A DNA stretch of 64,000 nucleotides from Bradyrhizobium sp. LTSP885. GTDB lineage: Bacteria > Pseudomonadota > Alphaproteobacteria > Rhizobiales > Xanthobacteraceae. A model generated the notes under the pieces. That model was not told the origin of the DNA. It saw only the letters and a list, made by a program, of their open reading frames with translations, and searched no databases. A program made the position numbers and the translations under genes. Shown here piece after piece: positions 8,143 through 16,719 of this stretch (position 1 is the stretch's first letter; every line of letters begins with the position of its first letter). The stretch lies in assembly GCF_000938305.1 (NCBI RefSeq), contig NZ_JYMT01000043.1:1-64000 (forward strand), given 5' to 3'.

Positions 8143-9551
8143 GCACTGAGCCCGCTTTGATGACGCTGACCGCAGTCGCCAAGGCGATTGCCGAGAAGAA
8201 GCTGTCCTCGTACGAGGTAACGCGCGCTGTGCTGCATCGGATTGCGCAATGGCAGCCGCGCCTCAATGCCTATATGGCCGTTGAATCGGAGCAGGCGCTG
8301 GCCGCCGCCACCGAGGCCGACACCGCGCTCGCCAAGGGCAACAGCCGTGGCCCGCTGCATGGCGTGCCGATGGCGCACAAGGATATGTATTATGACGCCG
8401 GCAAGGTCGTGACCTGCGGTTCGCTGATCCGCCGCGATTTCGTGCCGAAGACCACTGCGACCGCGTTGCAGCGGCTTAAGGACGCCGGACAGGTTCGGCT
8501 CGGATCGCTGCAAATGGTCGAGTTCGCCTTTGGTCCGACCGGCCACAATGTGCATTACGGCGCGGTGCATAATCCCTGGAATGTCGATCACATCACCGGT
8601 GGCTCGTCGTCGGGCTCGGGCTCGGCGGTCGCCGCGCGCCTGACCTTTGCCGCGCTCGGCTCCGACACCGGCGGATCGATCCGGATGCCCGCGCATTTCT
8701 GCGGCGTGACCGGCCTGAAGACCACGGTCGGGCGCGTCAGCCGCGCCGGCGCGATGCCGCTGTCGCAATCGCTCGACACCGTCGGTCCGCTGGCGCAGAC
8801 GGCGGAAGATTGCGCGCTGCTGCTCGGCCTGATGGCCGGCGCTGACCCCGAGGATCTCACGGCCTCGACGCAGCCGGTGCCGGACTACATGGCGGCAACG
8901 AGGGAATCGCTGAAAGGTCTGAAGATCGGCGTGCCCACGGCGTTTTATGTCGACGATCTCGATCCCGAGGTGGCGCGCATCCTCGATGAGACGATCGCGA
9001 CCCTCAAGAAGGAGGGCGCCGAGATCGTCAAGGTCGAGCTGCCGGATCAGCGCCAGCTCAGCGCAGCCTCGCAGCTGGTGCTCGCCGCCGAGTCGGCGGC
9101 CTTCCACAAGCGCTGGATGATCGAGCGCCCGCAGGATTACGGCGCGCAAGTGCTGATGCGGCTGCAGAACGGTCTCGCGATTCCGGCCGTGACCTATCTC
9201 GAGGCAATGCGCTGGCGCGGGCCTGCACTCGCCGCCCACAATGCCGCCGTCAGCGGCGTCGACGCGGTGATCGCCCCGGTGGGGCCAATTCCGGCACCGA
9301 CCATTGCCGAAAGCGATGTCGGCAATGGTCCCGGTTCGGAGGCCGTGATCCAGCGGCTGACGCGGTTCACCCGTCCGGTCAATTATCTCGGCCTGCCGTC
9401 ACTCGCGATTCCGAGCGGCTTTACCAAGTCTGGACTGCCGGTCGGCATGCAGCTGATCGGCCGCTCCTTCGAGGAAGCCGTGCTGCTGCGGATCGGCGCC
9501 GCCTTCCAGCGCGCGACCGACTTCCACGCCCAGGTGCCCAAAGTCGCATGA
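8139..9551 (+). CDS. amidase-signature hydrolase (AtzE/GatA-like)
   Basis: Amidase of 470 residues with the complete Ser-cisSer-Lys machinery: K81 in GVPMAHKDMY, the glycine/serine loop GGSSSGSGSA at 154-163, and the nucleophile S180 in GSDTGGSIRMPA. It would cleave a carboxamide bond in the cytoplasm, and its presence between the two ATPases of an importer suggests that it processes the imported compound. It overlaps the AtzG-like gene upstream and the ATPase downstream. A GatA role in tRNA amidation is unlikely because no gatB is adjacent. The exact substrate cannot be read from sequence. Confidence 0.9.
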   Translation: MSTEPALMTLTAVAKAIAEKKLSSYEVTRAVLHRIAQWQPRLNAYMAVESEQALAAATEADTALAKGNSRGPLHGVPMAHKDMYYDAGKVVTCGSLIRRDFVPKTTATALQRLKDAGQVRLGSLQMVEFAFGPTGHNVHYGAVHNPWNVDHITGGSSSGSGSAVAARLTFAALGSDTGGSIRMPAHFCGVTGLKTTVGRVSRAGAMPLSQSLDTVGPLAQTAEDCALLLGLMAGADPEDLTASTQPVPDYMAATRESLKGLKIGVPTAFYVDDLDPEVARILDETIATLKKEGAEIVKVELPDQRQLSAASQLVLAAESAAFHKRWMIERPQDYGAQVLMRLQNGLAIPAVTYLEAMRWRGPALAAHNAAVSGVDAVIAPVGPIPAPTIAESDVGNGPGSEAVIQRLTRFTRPVNYLGLPSLAIPSGFTKSGLPVGMQLIGRSFEEAVLLRIGAAFQRATDFHAQVPKVA

Positions 9552-10525
9552 CCGACCTCGTCGCGATCAACAACCTCAACATCCGCTTCACCGGCGATCG
9601 CACGGTGCATGCCGTGAACGATCTCAGTCTGTCGCTCGGCGAAGGCGAGGTGTTGGGGCTGCTCGGCGAGTCCGGCTCCGGCAAGAGCGTGACGTTGCGG
9701 GCCTTGATGCGGCTGCTGCCGAAGAAGCGGACGCAGATCTCCGGCAGCGTGAAGGTGCTGGGACGGGACGTGCTGGCGATGGACGACGAGGCGCTGTCCG
9801 CCTTCCGCGGCCAAACCGTCTCGATGATCTTCCAGGAGCCGGCGCTCGCGCTCGATCCGGTCTACACCATCGGCCGGCAGATCACTGAGACCGTGATGCG
9901 CCACGAGGGCAAGAGCGAGCGCGAGGCGACCGCGCGCGCGCTGGAGATGCTCGAAGTGGTGCGGATTCCCTCCGCCAAACGACGGCTGGACTCTTATCCG
10001 CACGAGATGTCGGGCGGCATGCGGCAGCGCGCAATGATCGCGCTAGCGCTGGCCTGTAAGCCGAAGATCCTGTTGGCGGACGAGCCGACCACGGCGCTCG
10101 ACGCCACCGTCCAGATCCAGATCCTGTTGCTGCTGCGCGAGCTGCAGCGCGAATTCGGCATGTCCGTCATCTTCGTGACCCACGACATCGGCGTCGCCAT
10201 CGAGATCTGTGACCGCGTTGCGGTGATGTATGCCGGCCAGATCGTGGAGCAGGGCGCCTTGCGCGACATCGTGCGCACGCCGGCCCATCCCTACGCGAAG
10301 GGGCTGCTGGCCTCGACCATTCATGGCGCCAAGCGCGGCCAGCGGCTGGAGACCATTCCGGGCACGCCGCCCTCGCTTGATCACGCGCCGGTCAGTTGCT
10401 CATTCGCACCGCGCTGCAGCGTGGCCGAGCCGCGTTGTAGTGAAGGCTTGCCGCCCAATGCGCAGGTTACGCCCGGCCATTTTGCGCGGTGCATCCTGGC
10501 TGAACCGGCAGTGGCTGCTATCTAG
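9548..10525 (+). CDS. ABC transporter ATP-binding protein, OppD/DppD type
   Basis: Second ATPase of the importer, 325 residues, with Walker A GESGSGKSV, signature SGGMRQRAMIALAL, Walker B ILLADEPTTALD and the C-terminal cysteine segment CSFAPRCSVAEPRC. It overlaps the amidase stop by four bases and is the last gene of the operon. It pairs with the OppF-type protein to form the nucleotide-binding heterodimer. Confidence 0.93.
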   Translation: MTDLVAINNLNIRFTGDRTVHAVNDLSLSLGEGEVLGLLGESGSGKSVTLRALMRLLPKKRTQISGSVKVLGRDVLAMDDEALSAFRGQTVSMIFQEPALALDPVYTIGRQITETVMRHEGKSEREATARALEMLEVVRIPSAKRRLDSYPHEMSGGMRQRAMIALALACKPKILLADEPTTALDATVQIQILLLLRELQREFGMSVIFVTHDIGVAIEICDRVAVMYAGQIVEQGALRDIVRTPAHPYAKGLLASTIHGAKRGQRLETIPGTPPSLDHAPVSCSFAPRCSVAEPRCSEGLPPNAQVTPGHFARCILAEPAVAAI

Positions 10526-10618
10526 AGCTTGCGCGAGATTTCTGTCGTCACCCCACGCAAATACCGCTAGGTTCCACGAGGGCGCGCAAACATCGCGCGC
10601 GGGAATCGGGGGACGTCC

Positions 10619-10876
10619 ATGTATCTGTCGGGTGAAGGCATTATCGTCATTCTGTTTGTCGGCCTCGTGGCCGGCTGGCTGGCCAGCAAGGTCGTGCGTG
10701 GTGCCGGTCTCGGCATCATCGGCGACATCGTCGTCGGTATCGCCGGCGCGTTCATTTCCACGCTGATTTTCCCGCGGCTCGGCTTCCATCTCGGCGGCGG
10801 CCTGGTGTCCGAGATCATCTATTCCGCGATCGGCGCGGTCATCCTGCTGCTGATCGTGCGGCTGGTCCGAAGATAA
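10619..10876 (+). CDS. GlsB/YeaQ/YmgE family stress membrane protein
   Basis: A small hydrophobic protein of 85 residues with three predicted membrane segments and the family pattern GLVAGWLASKVVRGAGLGIIGDIVVGIAGAF. Members are transglycosylase-associated stress-induced inner-membrane proteins of unclear biochemistry. It has its own ATG preceded by GGGGGAC and stands 93 bases after the transporter operon. It converges with the LysR gene, whose stop is one base away. Confidence 0.88.
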   Translation: MYLSGEGIIVILFVGLVAGWLASKVVRGAGLGIIGDIVVGIAGAFISTLIFPRLGFHLGGGLVSEIIYSAIGAVILLLIVRLVRR

Positions 10877-10877
10877 G

Positions 10878-11831
10878 TCAGCTCGCGCGAGCGACCGCGT
10901 CCGCAATCCAACGCCGCACCGCGGCAATGCGCCGGTCCCGTGCCTGTTCGGTGCGGGATATCAGGTAAATCGTCTCAGTGTGCGCGGCCTCGAATGCAAA
11001 CGGGGCGACCAGCCTCTTGCCGAAACCTGGCCGGGTCTTGATCAGCGGCGCCATCCCCAGCGCGACGCCGAGCCCGTGCTCGGCTGCCTCGATCACCGCC
11101 GGCACGCTGTCGAGCCAAAGATGCCCTCGCGGGACGAGGTGCGGCAGCCCGGCATCCTTGAGCCAGGCCGGCCACGTCCGCGGCTGCGTTGTGACGTGGA
11201 TCAGCACCTCGCGCGACAGATCCGCAGGGGTCCGCAAGCCGCCCTTGACCAGCGCCGGCACACAGACTGGCAGTCCCCGAACCTCGACCAGCGGCTCGAC
11301 CTTCAGCCCGGCTGAATGCTCCCGCCCGTAGCGGATCGCGACATCGACACGGGAGCCGTTGAAGTCGGCATATTGATGGGTGGCCTCGATCCGCAACGTC
11401 AGTTGGGGATGGCGCCTTTTGAACTCCGGCAACGCCGGCAGCAGCACGGCGCTGGTGAAGAACGGCAGCGAGCTGATCCAGAGTTCGCCGCTGGTCTCAC
11501 GGCGTTGCCGCAGCATGTCGCGACTGGCTTCCTGCAGCGTCGCGAGCGCCGCCGACACTTTGGCAAGGTAGCGCTCGCCCTCGGCCGTCAATCGCACCGA
11601 GCGCGCGCCGCGGACGAAGAGTTTCGTGCCGAACTGCTCCTCCAGCCCGCGGATCTGGTGGCTGATTGCCGACGGGCTTAGCGACAGGTCGCGTGCGGCG
11701 CGGCGGAAGCTCAGTTGTGTGGCCGCGCGCTCGAAGGCGAGCAGCGCCGTCAATGGCGGAATGATCCGTGGATCAGAGCCACCTAATGGGTGAATTTGAT
11801 TCATCTCAAGTGACGAATGGCCTTTTGCCAT
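10878..11831 (-). CDS. LysR-family transcriptional regulator, GcvA-like
   Basis: A 317-residue LysR regulator. The winged helix is LTALLAFERAATQLSFRRAARDLSLSPSAISHQIRGLEEQFG near residues 27-70 and is followed by a periplasmic-binding-like effector domain. An alternative start ten codons downstream at 11804 (MNQIHP) is equally plausible, since neither has a strong ribosome-binding site. It is divergent from the thioesterase gene at 11896, its most likely target by the usual LysR arrangement. The effector is unknown. Confidence 0.88.
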   Translation of the reverse strand: MAKGHSSLEMNQIHPLGGSDPRIIPPLTALLAFERAATQLSFRRAARDLSLSPSAISHQIRGLEEQFGTKLFVRGARSVRLTAEGERYLAKVSAALATLQEASRDMLRQRRETSGELWISSLPFFTSAVLLPALPEFKRRHPQLTLRIEATHQYADFNGSRVDVAIRYGREHSAGLKVEPLVEVRGLPVCVPALVKGGLRTPADLSREVLIHVTTQPRTWPAWLKDAGLPHLVPRGHLWLDSVPAVIEAAEHGLGVALGMAPLIKTRPGFGKRLVAPFAFEAAHTETIYLISRTEQARDRRIAAVRRWIADAVARAS

Positions 11832-11895
11832 AGCCGCTATTTCTGGTCCAGATTGCCGAGACGCACAATCTTTCTCATCTCACGGATCGCCACTT

Positions 11896-12666
11896 TTGGC
11901 CATCTTCGAACCGCTTGCCGCGCCCAATCACTGGAAGCCGTCGGCACTGGCGGCAGGGCCGTTCGCCGGCCTGCAGGGCGGTGCGGTCGCAAGCCTCCTG
12001 GCCGCGGAGGTCGAGGCGATGGCGGGCGCGCGCAATTGGGGGACCGCAATCTCAGCAGCGGCCTGGTTCCTGCGGCCGACGCCGATGGCGGAGTTGCGCA
12101 CGCGACTCGCTGTTGTGATCGAGGGCGGCCGCATCAGCGTGGTCGACAACACGCTGTGGCCGGTCGGCGAGGACGAGCCGTGTGCCACGGTGCGCGTGAC
12201 CCTGGCGCGCGAACGCGCGGTGGAGGTTCCGGGCTTTCGCGAACAGGCGGCTGATGCCATCGATCCGTCGCAGTTTCCACTACGCAGTCCGCACGCCGTC
12301 CATGGCCGCAGCTGGTTCATGGATGCGATGGAAGCTCGCGCCGGCGGCGATGCCGCCTGGTTCCGGATGCGTGACAACGTGATCGCGGGTGCCGGTCCGC
12401 TGGCGGGGGTGCTGGGGCCCGCCGACTGGACCCATGGCATCGGACGTCCCGTCCAGAATGTGGTGGCGGACCCCAATCCGAACCTGACGGTCCAGCTGCT
12501 CAGGCCGCCGCGTGGTGCGTGGGTTGGCATCCGGGCCGAAGCCCGCTGGCGCCCGGAGGCTGGCCTTGGCGTCGGTAGCGGCGTGTTGCTCGACGTGCAT
12601 GGTGAGATCGGCCGGGTCTCAATGTCGGTCATTCTCGTGCCGTTTTCGAGAAGCGTGCCCGCCTAA
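11896..12666 (+). CDS. TesB-like acyl-CoA thioesterase family protein
   Basis: A 256-residue protein with the double-hotdog thioesterase layout: GPFAGLQGGAVASLLAAEVEA near the N-terminus and a second, weaker half towards residues 130-250. Such enzymes hydrolyse acyl-CoA to free acid and CoA in the cytoplasm. No ATG is available, so the start is taken as TTG at 11896 with GGA nine bases before it. It is divergent from a LysR gene 64 bases away. Substrate chain length is not predictable. Confidence 0.7.
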   Translation: MAIFEPLAAPNHWKPSALAAGPFAGLQGGAVASLLAAEVEAMAGARNWGTAISAAAWFLRPTPMAELRTRLAVVIEGGRISVVDNTLWPVGEDEPCATVRVTLARERAVEVPGFREQAADAIDPSQFPLRSPHAVHGRSWFMDAMEARAGGDAAWFRMRDNVIAGAGPLAGVLGPADWTHGIGRPVQNVVADPNPNLTVQLLRPPRGAWVGIRAEARWRPEAGLGVGSGVLLDVHGEIGRVSMSVILVPFSRSVPA

Positions 12667-12832
12667 CGGCCTAGTTCGGTAGCAAACCAGCCATCTTTCC
12701 ATCAACTCTCTGTGCCATCACAGGAATACAGTCGCGAACCACTTGCGGGCTTAACGCGACTTAAATGGACGATGGGCACAAACGTGGGTACAACGTGGCC
12801 ATCACGTAACCCTTTTGTAGAGACCGGATTTT

Positions 12833-14578
12833 ATGGCAGCTGCTCCCGCTGTCCGGCGTTCCGAATTGAGTGAGGCGCTGCGCGCTTGCCGCAGTGCCTT
12901 TATCGGCGTCGGTCTCATGAGTTGCATGATCAACCTGCTCTACCTGACAGGTTCGATGTTCATGCTGGAGGTCTACGACCGGGTGCTGCCGAGCCGCAGT
13001 GTTCCGACCCTGGTCGGCCTCGCGGTGATCGCCGGCGGTCTCTACATGGCCCAGGGCTTCCTCGATCTGCTGCGCGGACGGATCCTTGGCCGCGTTGGAA
13101 CCTCGCTCGACGAAGCGCTGAACGCGCGGGTGTTCGACACTGTCGTGCGTCTGCCGCTGATGGTCGGCAATCGCAATGAGGGCCTGCAGCCGCTCCGCGA
13201 CCTCGACAATGTGCGCTCGTTCCTCGGCAGCATGGGACCCGGTGCGTTCTTCGATCTGCCCTGGCTGCCGTTCTACTTGGCGATCTGCTTTGCGTTCCAT
13301 TGGCTGCTTGGCCTCACCGCGCTGTTCGGCGCCATCATCCTGGTGACGCTGACGCTGATCACCGAATACATGTCGCGCACGCCGGCCAAGGAAGCGATGA
13401 CGCTCGCGGCGCGGCGCAACGATCTCGCCGCCTCCAGCCGTCGCAATGCCGAGGTGCTCGTCGCGATGGGCATGGCCGGGCGGATGAACAGGCGCTGGAA
13501 CGCGGCCAACGAGGAATATCTGGTCGGCAACCAACGCGCGAGTGACGTCACTGGCGGCCTCGGCGCGATCGCCAAGGTGCTGCGCATGATGCTGCAGTCC
13601 TCCGTGCTCGCGGTCGGTGCGTATCTGGTGATCCACCAGGAGGCCACCGGCGGCATCATCATCGCCGGTTCGATCCTGAGCGCGCGGGCGCTGGCACCGG
13701 TCGATCTCGCGATCGCACACTGGAAGGGCTTTATGGCCGCACGCCAGAGCTGGCAGCGCCTCAACCGTCTGCTGCAGCAGGTTCCCGCGCCTGCCGCGCA
13801 GACCCTGCTTCAGGCGCCGACGAAGAAGCTGTCGGTCGAGGGCGTGACCATGGTCGCGCCGGGCGACCAGCGGATCATCGTGCAGGACATCACCTTTGCG
13901 GTCGAGGCCGGCACCGGCGTCGGCGTGATCGGCCCAAGTGGTTCCGGAAAATCCTCGCTGATCCGTGCGCTGGTCGGTGTCTGGGCGCCGGCGCGCGGCA
14001 AGGTGCGGCTCGACGGCGCCGCGCTCGACCAATGGTCGTCGGACGTGCTCGGCCGCTATGTCGGCTACCTGCCGCAGGACGTCGAGCTGTTCGGCGGAAC
14101 GGTCGCGCAGAATATCTGCCGCTTCGATCCCGAGGCCAAGTCGGAGTGTATCATCGCCGCGGCCAAAGAAGCCGGCGTGCACGAGATGATCATCAAGATG
14201 CGCGAGGGCTATGACACCCAGGTCGGCGAGCAGGGTACCGCACTTTCCGCCGGCCAGGCGCAGCGCGTCGCGCTGGCGCGCGCGCTCTACGGCAATCCGT
14301 TCCTGATCGTGCTGGACGAGCCGAACTCCAATCTCGACAGCGAAGGTGACGAGGCGCTGACCCGCGCGGTGCGCGGCGCCCGCGAGCGCGGCGCCGTTGT
14401 CGTCGTGGTCGCGCACCGGCCGATCGGCATCGAGGGTGTCGATCAGCTGCTGGTGCTGAAGGACGGCCGCATGCAGACCTTTGGCCCGAAGGAGACCGTG
14501 CTCGGACAGGTGCTGCAGCGGGTCGCGCCGCCGACACCGATCAAGATCGTCGCCGATGCGGGGGCGGCCAAGTCATGA
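12833..14578 (+). CDS. type I secretion system permease/ATPase, PrtD-like
   Basis: Exporter ABC protein of 581 residues. The N-terminal membrane domain covers about residues 20-310 (including LYLTGSMFMLEVYDRVLPSRSVPTL, typical of PrtD), and the ATPase follows with Walker A GPSGSGKSS, signature LSAGQAQRVALARAL and Walker B FLIVLDEPNSNLD. It lacks the C39-like domain of HlyB. It overlaps the adaptor gene by four bases. It would energise one-step secretion of an unfolded protein, but no RTX or other substrate gene and no TolC gene are adjacent. Confidence 0.93.
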   Translation: MAAAPAVRRSELSEALRACRSAFIGVGLMSCMINLLYLTGSMFMLEVYDRVLPSRSVPTLVGLAVIAGGLYMAQGFLDLLRGRILGRVGTSLDEALNARVFDTVVRLPLMVGNRNEGLQPLRDLDNVRSFLGSMGPGAFFDLPWLPFYLAICFAFHWLLGLTALFGAIILVTLTLITEYMSRTPAKEAMTLAARRNDLAASSRRNAEVLVAMGMAGRMNRRWNAANEEYLVGNQRASDVTGGLGAIAKVLRMMLQSSVLAVGAYLVIHQEATGGIIIAGSILSARALAPVDLAIAHWKGFMAARQSWQRLNRLLQQVPAPAAQTLLQAPTKKLSVEGVTMVAPGDQRIIVQDITFAVEAGTGVGVIGPSGSGKSSLIRALVGVWAPARGKVRLDGAALDQWSSDVLGRYVGYLPQDVELFGGTVAQNICRFDPEAKSECIIAAAKEAGVHEMIIKMREGYDTQVGEQGTALSAGQAQRVALARALYGNPFLIVLDEPNSNLDSEGDEALTRAVRGARERGAVVVVVAHRPIGIEGVDQLLVLKDGRMQTFGPKETVLGQVLQRVAPPTPIKIVADAGAAKS

Positions 14579-15882
14579 CGGATCAACCGCGCAACGCGCA
14601 TCACTCGATCAGGAAGCATCTGATCGTCGGCCTGGTCGTGGTCCTGGTTCTCGGCGGCGGGGTCGGCGGCTGGGCCTCGTCGGTGCCGATCTCAGGTGCG
14701 CTGATCGCGCCGGGCTCGGTGGTGGTCGATTCCAACGTCAAGAAGGTGCAGCATCCGACCGGCGGCGTGGTCGGCGAGGTGCGGGTGCACGACGGCGACC
14801 TGGTCAAGGCCGGCGACATCGTCGTGCGCCTCGACGAGACGGTCGTGAAGGCAAGCCTTGCGATCGTGGTCAAGACGTTGAATGGCCTCTACGCGCGCGC
14901 TGCCCGGCTCGAGGCCGAGCAGCAGAACCGCGACAAGATCGCCTTTCCGCCGCAACTCGCCGATCAGACCAGCGATCCCGACGTTCGCGACATCATGGCG
15001 AGCGAAACCAAGCTGTTCGAGGTTCGCGTCAACGGCCGCGTCGGCCAGAAGGCGCAGCTGCGCGAGCGCGTCACCCAGCTCAACGAGGAGATCTCCGGGC
15101 TGGAGGCGCAGGAAGCGTCCAAGGACAAGGAGATTGCCCTGGTGCAGCAGGAGCTGGTCGGCGTCCGCCAGCTCTACGAACAGCATCTGGTGCAGCTCAC
15201 CCGCCTGACCACGCTGGAGCGCGACGCGGCGCGGCTCTCCGGCGAGCGCGCGCAGTACATCGCCTCCCGTGCCCAGGCCAAGGGCAAGATCACCGAGACC
15301 GAGCTTCAGGTCATCCAGGTCGACAAGGACATGCTGTCGGAGGTCTCCAAGGATCTGCGTGAGACCAACGACAAGATCGGCGAATTCGTCGAGCGCAAGG
15401 TCACCGCCGAAGATCAGCTCCGCCGCATCGATATCCGCGCGCCGCAGGACGGCATGGTGCTGCAATCGACGGTGCACACCGTCGGCGGCGTCATCACCGC
15501 CGGCGACGCCATCATGATGATCGTGCCGCAGGGCGACGCGCTTTCGGTCGAGGCCAAGGTCAATCCGCAGGACATCGACAAGCTGCAGATCGGCCAGAAG
15601 ACGCTGCTGCGGCTCTCTGCCTTCAACCAGCGCACCACGCCGGAACTGAACGGCGTCGTCACCCGCGTCTCCGCCGACGTGACCACCGACCAGCGCACCG
15701 GGCAGAGCTACTACACCATCCGCGTCTCGATGCCGCCCGAGGAGATCAAGCGCCTTGGCGACGTCAAGGTCATTCCTGGCATGCCGGTGGAAGCCTTCGT
15801 CCAGACCGGCGACCGCACCATGCTGTCCTACCTGATGAAGCCGCTCAGCGACCAGTTCATGCGCTCGTTCCGCGAGAGGTGA
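14575..15882 (+). CDS. type I secretion periplasmic adaptor, HlyD/PrtE-like
   Basis: Membrane-fusion protein of 435 residues with one N-terminal membrane anchor (about residues 15-38), a lipoyl-like half (GGVVGEVRVHDGDLVKAGDIVVRLD), a long coiled-coil region over roughly residues 100-280, and a closing barrel domain. It bridges the PrtD-like ATPase and an outer-membrane TolC protein encoded elsewhere. Start and overlap with the upstream gene (ATGA) indicate coupled translation. Confidence 0.93.
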   Translation: MTDQPRNAHHSIRKHLIVGLVVVLVLGGGVGGWASSVPISGALIAPGSVVVDSNVKKVQHPTGGVVGEVRVHDGDLVKAGDIVVRLDETVVKASLAIVVKTLNGLYARAARLEAEQQNRDKIAFPPQLADQTSDPDVRDIMASETKLFEVRVNGRVGQKAQLRERVTQLNEEISGLEAQEASKDKEIALVQQELVGVRQLYEQHLVQLTRLTTLERDAARLSGERAQYIASRAQAKGKITETELQVIQVDKDMLSEVSKDLRETNDKIGEFVERKVTAEDQLRRIDIRAPQDGMVLQSTVHTVGGVITAGDAIMMIVPQGDALSVEAKVNPQDIDKLQIGQKTLLRLSAFNQRTTPELNGVVTRVSADVTTDQRTGQSYYTIRVSMPPEEIKRLGDVKVIPGMPVEAFVQTGDRTMLSYLMKPLSDQFMRSFRER

Positions 15883-15900
15883 GTTTTTCGCTGAGGTTCT

Positions 15901-15991
15901 CGTAGCCCGGATGAAGCGCAGCGAAATCCGGGAGCGGTCGCGCCGCAGATCGAGCTGCCCCGGATTGCGCTTCGCTTCATCCGGGCTACGG
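15901..15991. repeat. palindromic intergenic element, type D (copy 1)
   Basis: Long inverted repeat beginning CGTAGCCCGGATGAAGCGCA and ending with its near complement TTCATCCGGGCTACGG. A second copy is at 28405-28492. It lies between the convergent adaptor and CinA-like genes, where it could fold in RNA from either strand and end transcription. Confidence 0.85.
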
Positions 15992-15999
15992 TTTTAAAG

Positions 16000-16482
16000 T
16001 TACCGCGACAAATTCCTCAACAGCAATTCCAGCGCCGCCTTCGCAAACGCCTGCATATTGGCCTGCCGGTCATGACTGCCGGTCTCCAGCGTGATCACCT
16101 GTTGCTGCGGGCCGGCCACCGCCATGCAGCTATGGCCGGCGGCGTCACCGTAGCGGTTGCCGGTCGGTCCGGTCGCGCCGGTCTCGGACAGTCCCCAGTC
16201 GGTTGAAACGTGCTCGCGGATCTGGCGTGCGAGCAACTGCGCGTAGGGTTCGGATGCCGAGCGGATGCCGCGCATGGCGTCGTCGGGGATGTCCATCAAG
16301 ACGCGCCGGGCGTCGCGCGTGTAGATCACACCGCCGCCGAGGAAATAGGCCGAGGCCCCGGCGACTGACAGCAGTGATGCTGAGATCAAACCGCCGGTCG
16401 AGGATTCCGCGACCGCAATCGTTTGCTTGTTGGCGATCAGCTTTGCGGCGATCTGCTCGGCGATGGCAAATAGCTCTTTCAT
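16000..16482 (-). CDS. CinA C-terminal family protein (nicotinamide-nucleotide amidase type)
   Basis: A 160-residue protein equal to the CinA C-terminal (PncC) domain alone. The signature TIAVAESSTGGLISASLLSVAGASAYFLGG is at residues 21-50, followed by GLSETGATGPTGN. PncC deamidates nicotinamide mononucleotide to nicotinate mononucleotide. Several proteobacterial stand-alone members share the fold without proven activity; HSCMAVAGPQQQ near residues 120-131 differs from the usual end of the domain, so the activity is uncertain. Monocistronic, convergent with the secretion genes. Confidence 0.82.
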   Translation of the reverse strand: MKELFAIAEQIAAKLIANKQTIAVAESSTGGLISASLLSVAGASAYFLGGGVIYTRDARRVLMDIPDDAMRGIRSASEPYAQLLARQIREHVSTDWGLSETGATGPTGNRYGDAAGHSCMAVAGPQQQVITLETGSHDRQANMQAFAKAALELLLRNLSR

Positions 16483-16680
16483 CTCGTCAGCTCCGGTGCA
16501 GGATTCGCTTCAATAGCGGCTTCTTGTCGGCGGGCTTGTCCGCTAGCGAGTCTCTCCCTGGCGGCCCATGTTTTCCTAGCACACGGCCACGCTGTTTGCG
16601 CAAGTTGCGGGCGCAGGGCTAGCCTGATTGAATGTGAGGCAAGAACCAAGCGGCGCGGCTTACAACATGCCGTGAGCACG

Positions 16681-16718
16681 TGCGCTCCAGAGGAAACATT
16701 GCGCTCCAGAGGAAACAT
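16681..16718 (+). repeat. perfect 19-bp tandem duplication carrying two ribosome-binding sites
   Basis: TGCGCTCCAGAGGAAACAT is repeated exactly twice, back to back, immediately before the ATG at 16720. Each unit contains AGAGGAAA. The second copy sits at normal distance from the ATG, and the first is followed by TTG at the equivalent place. Confidence 0.95.
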
Positions 16719-16719
16719 C

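Noticed and set aside
12761..14416. 551-residue minus-strand frame opposite the PrtD-like gene
   Set aside because: It is antisense to a strongly conserved ABC exporter and has no recognisable motif; long shadow frames are common at this GC content.
16672..16719. Upstream GTG start for the amidohydrolase
   Set aside because: It would translate the tandem duplication; the ATG at 16720 has the ribosome-binding site and matches the paralogue length.
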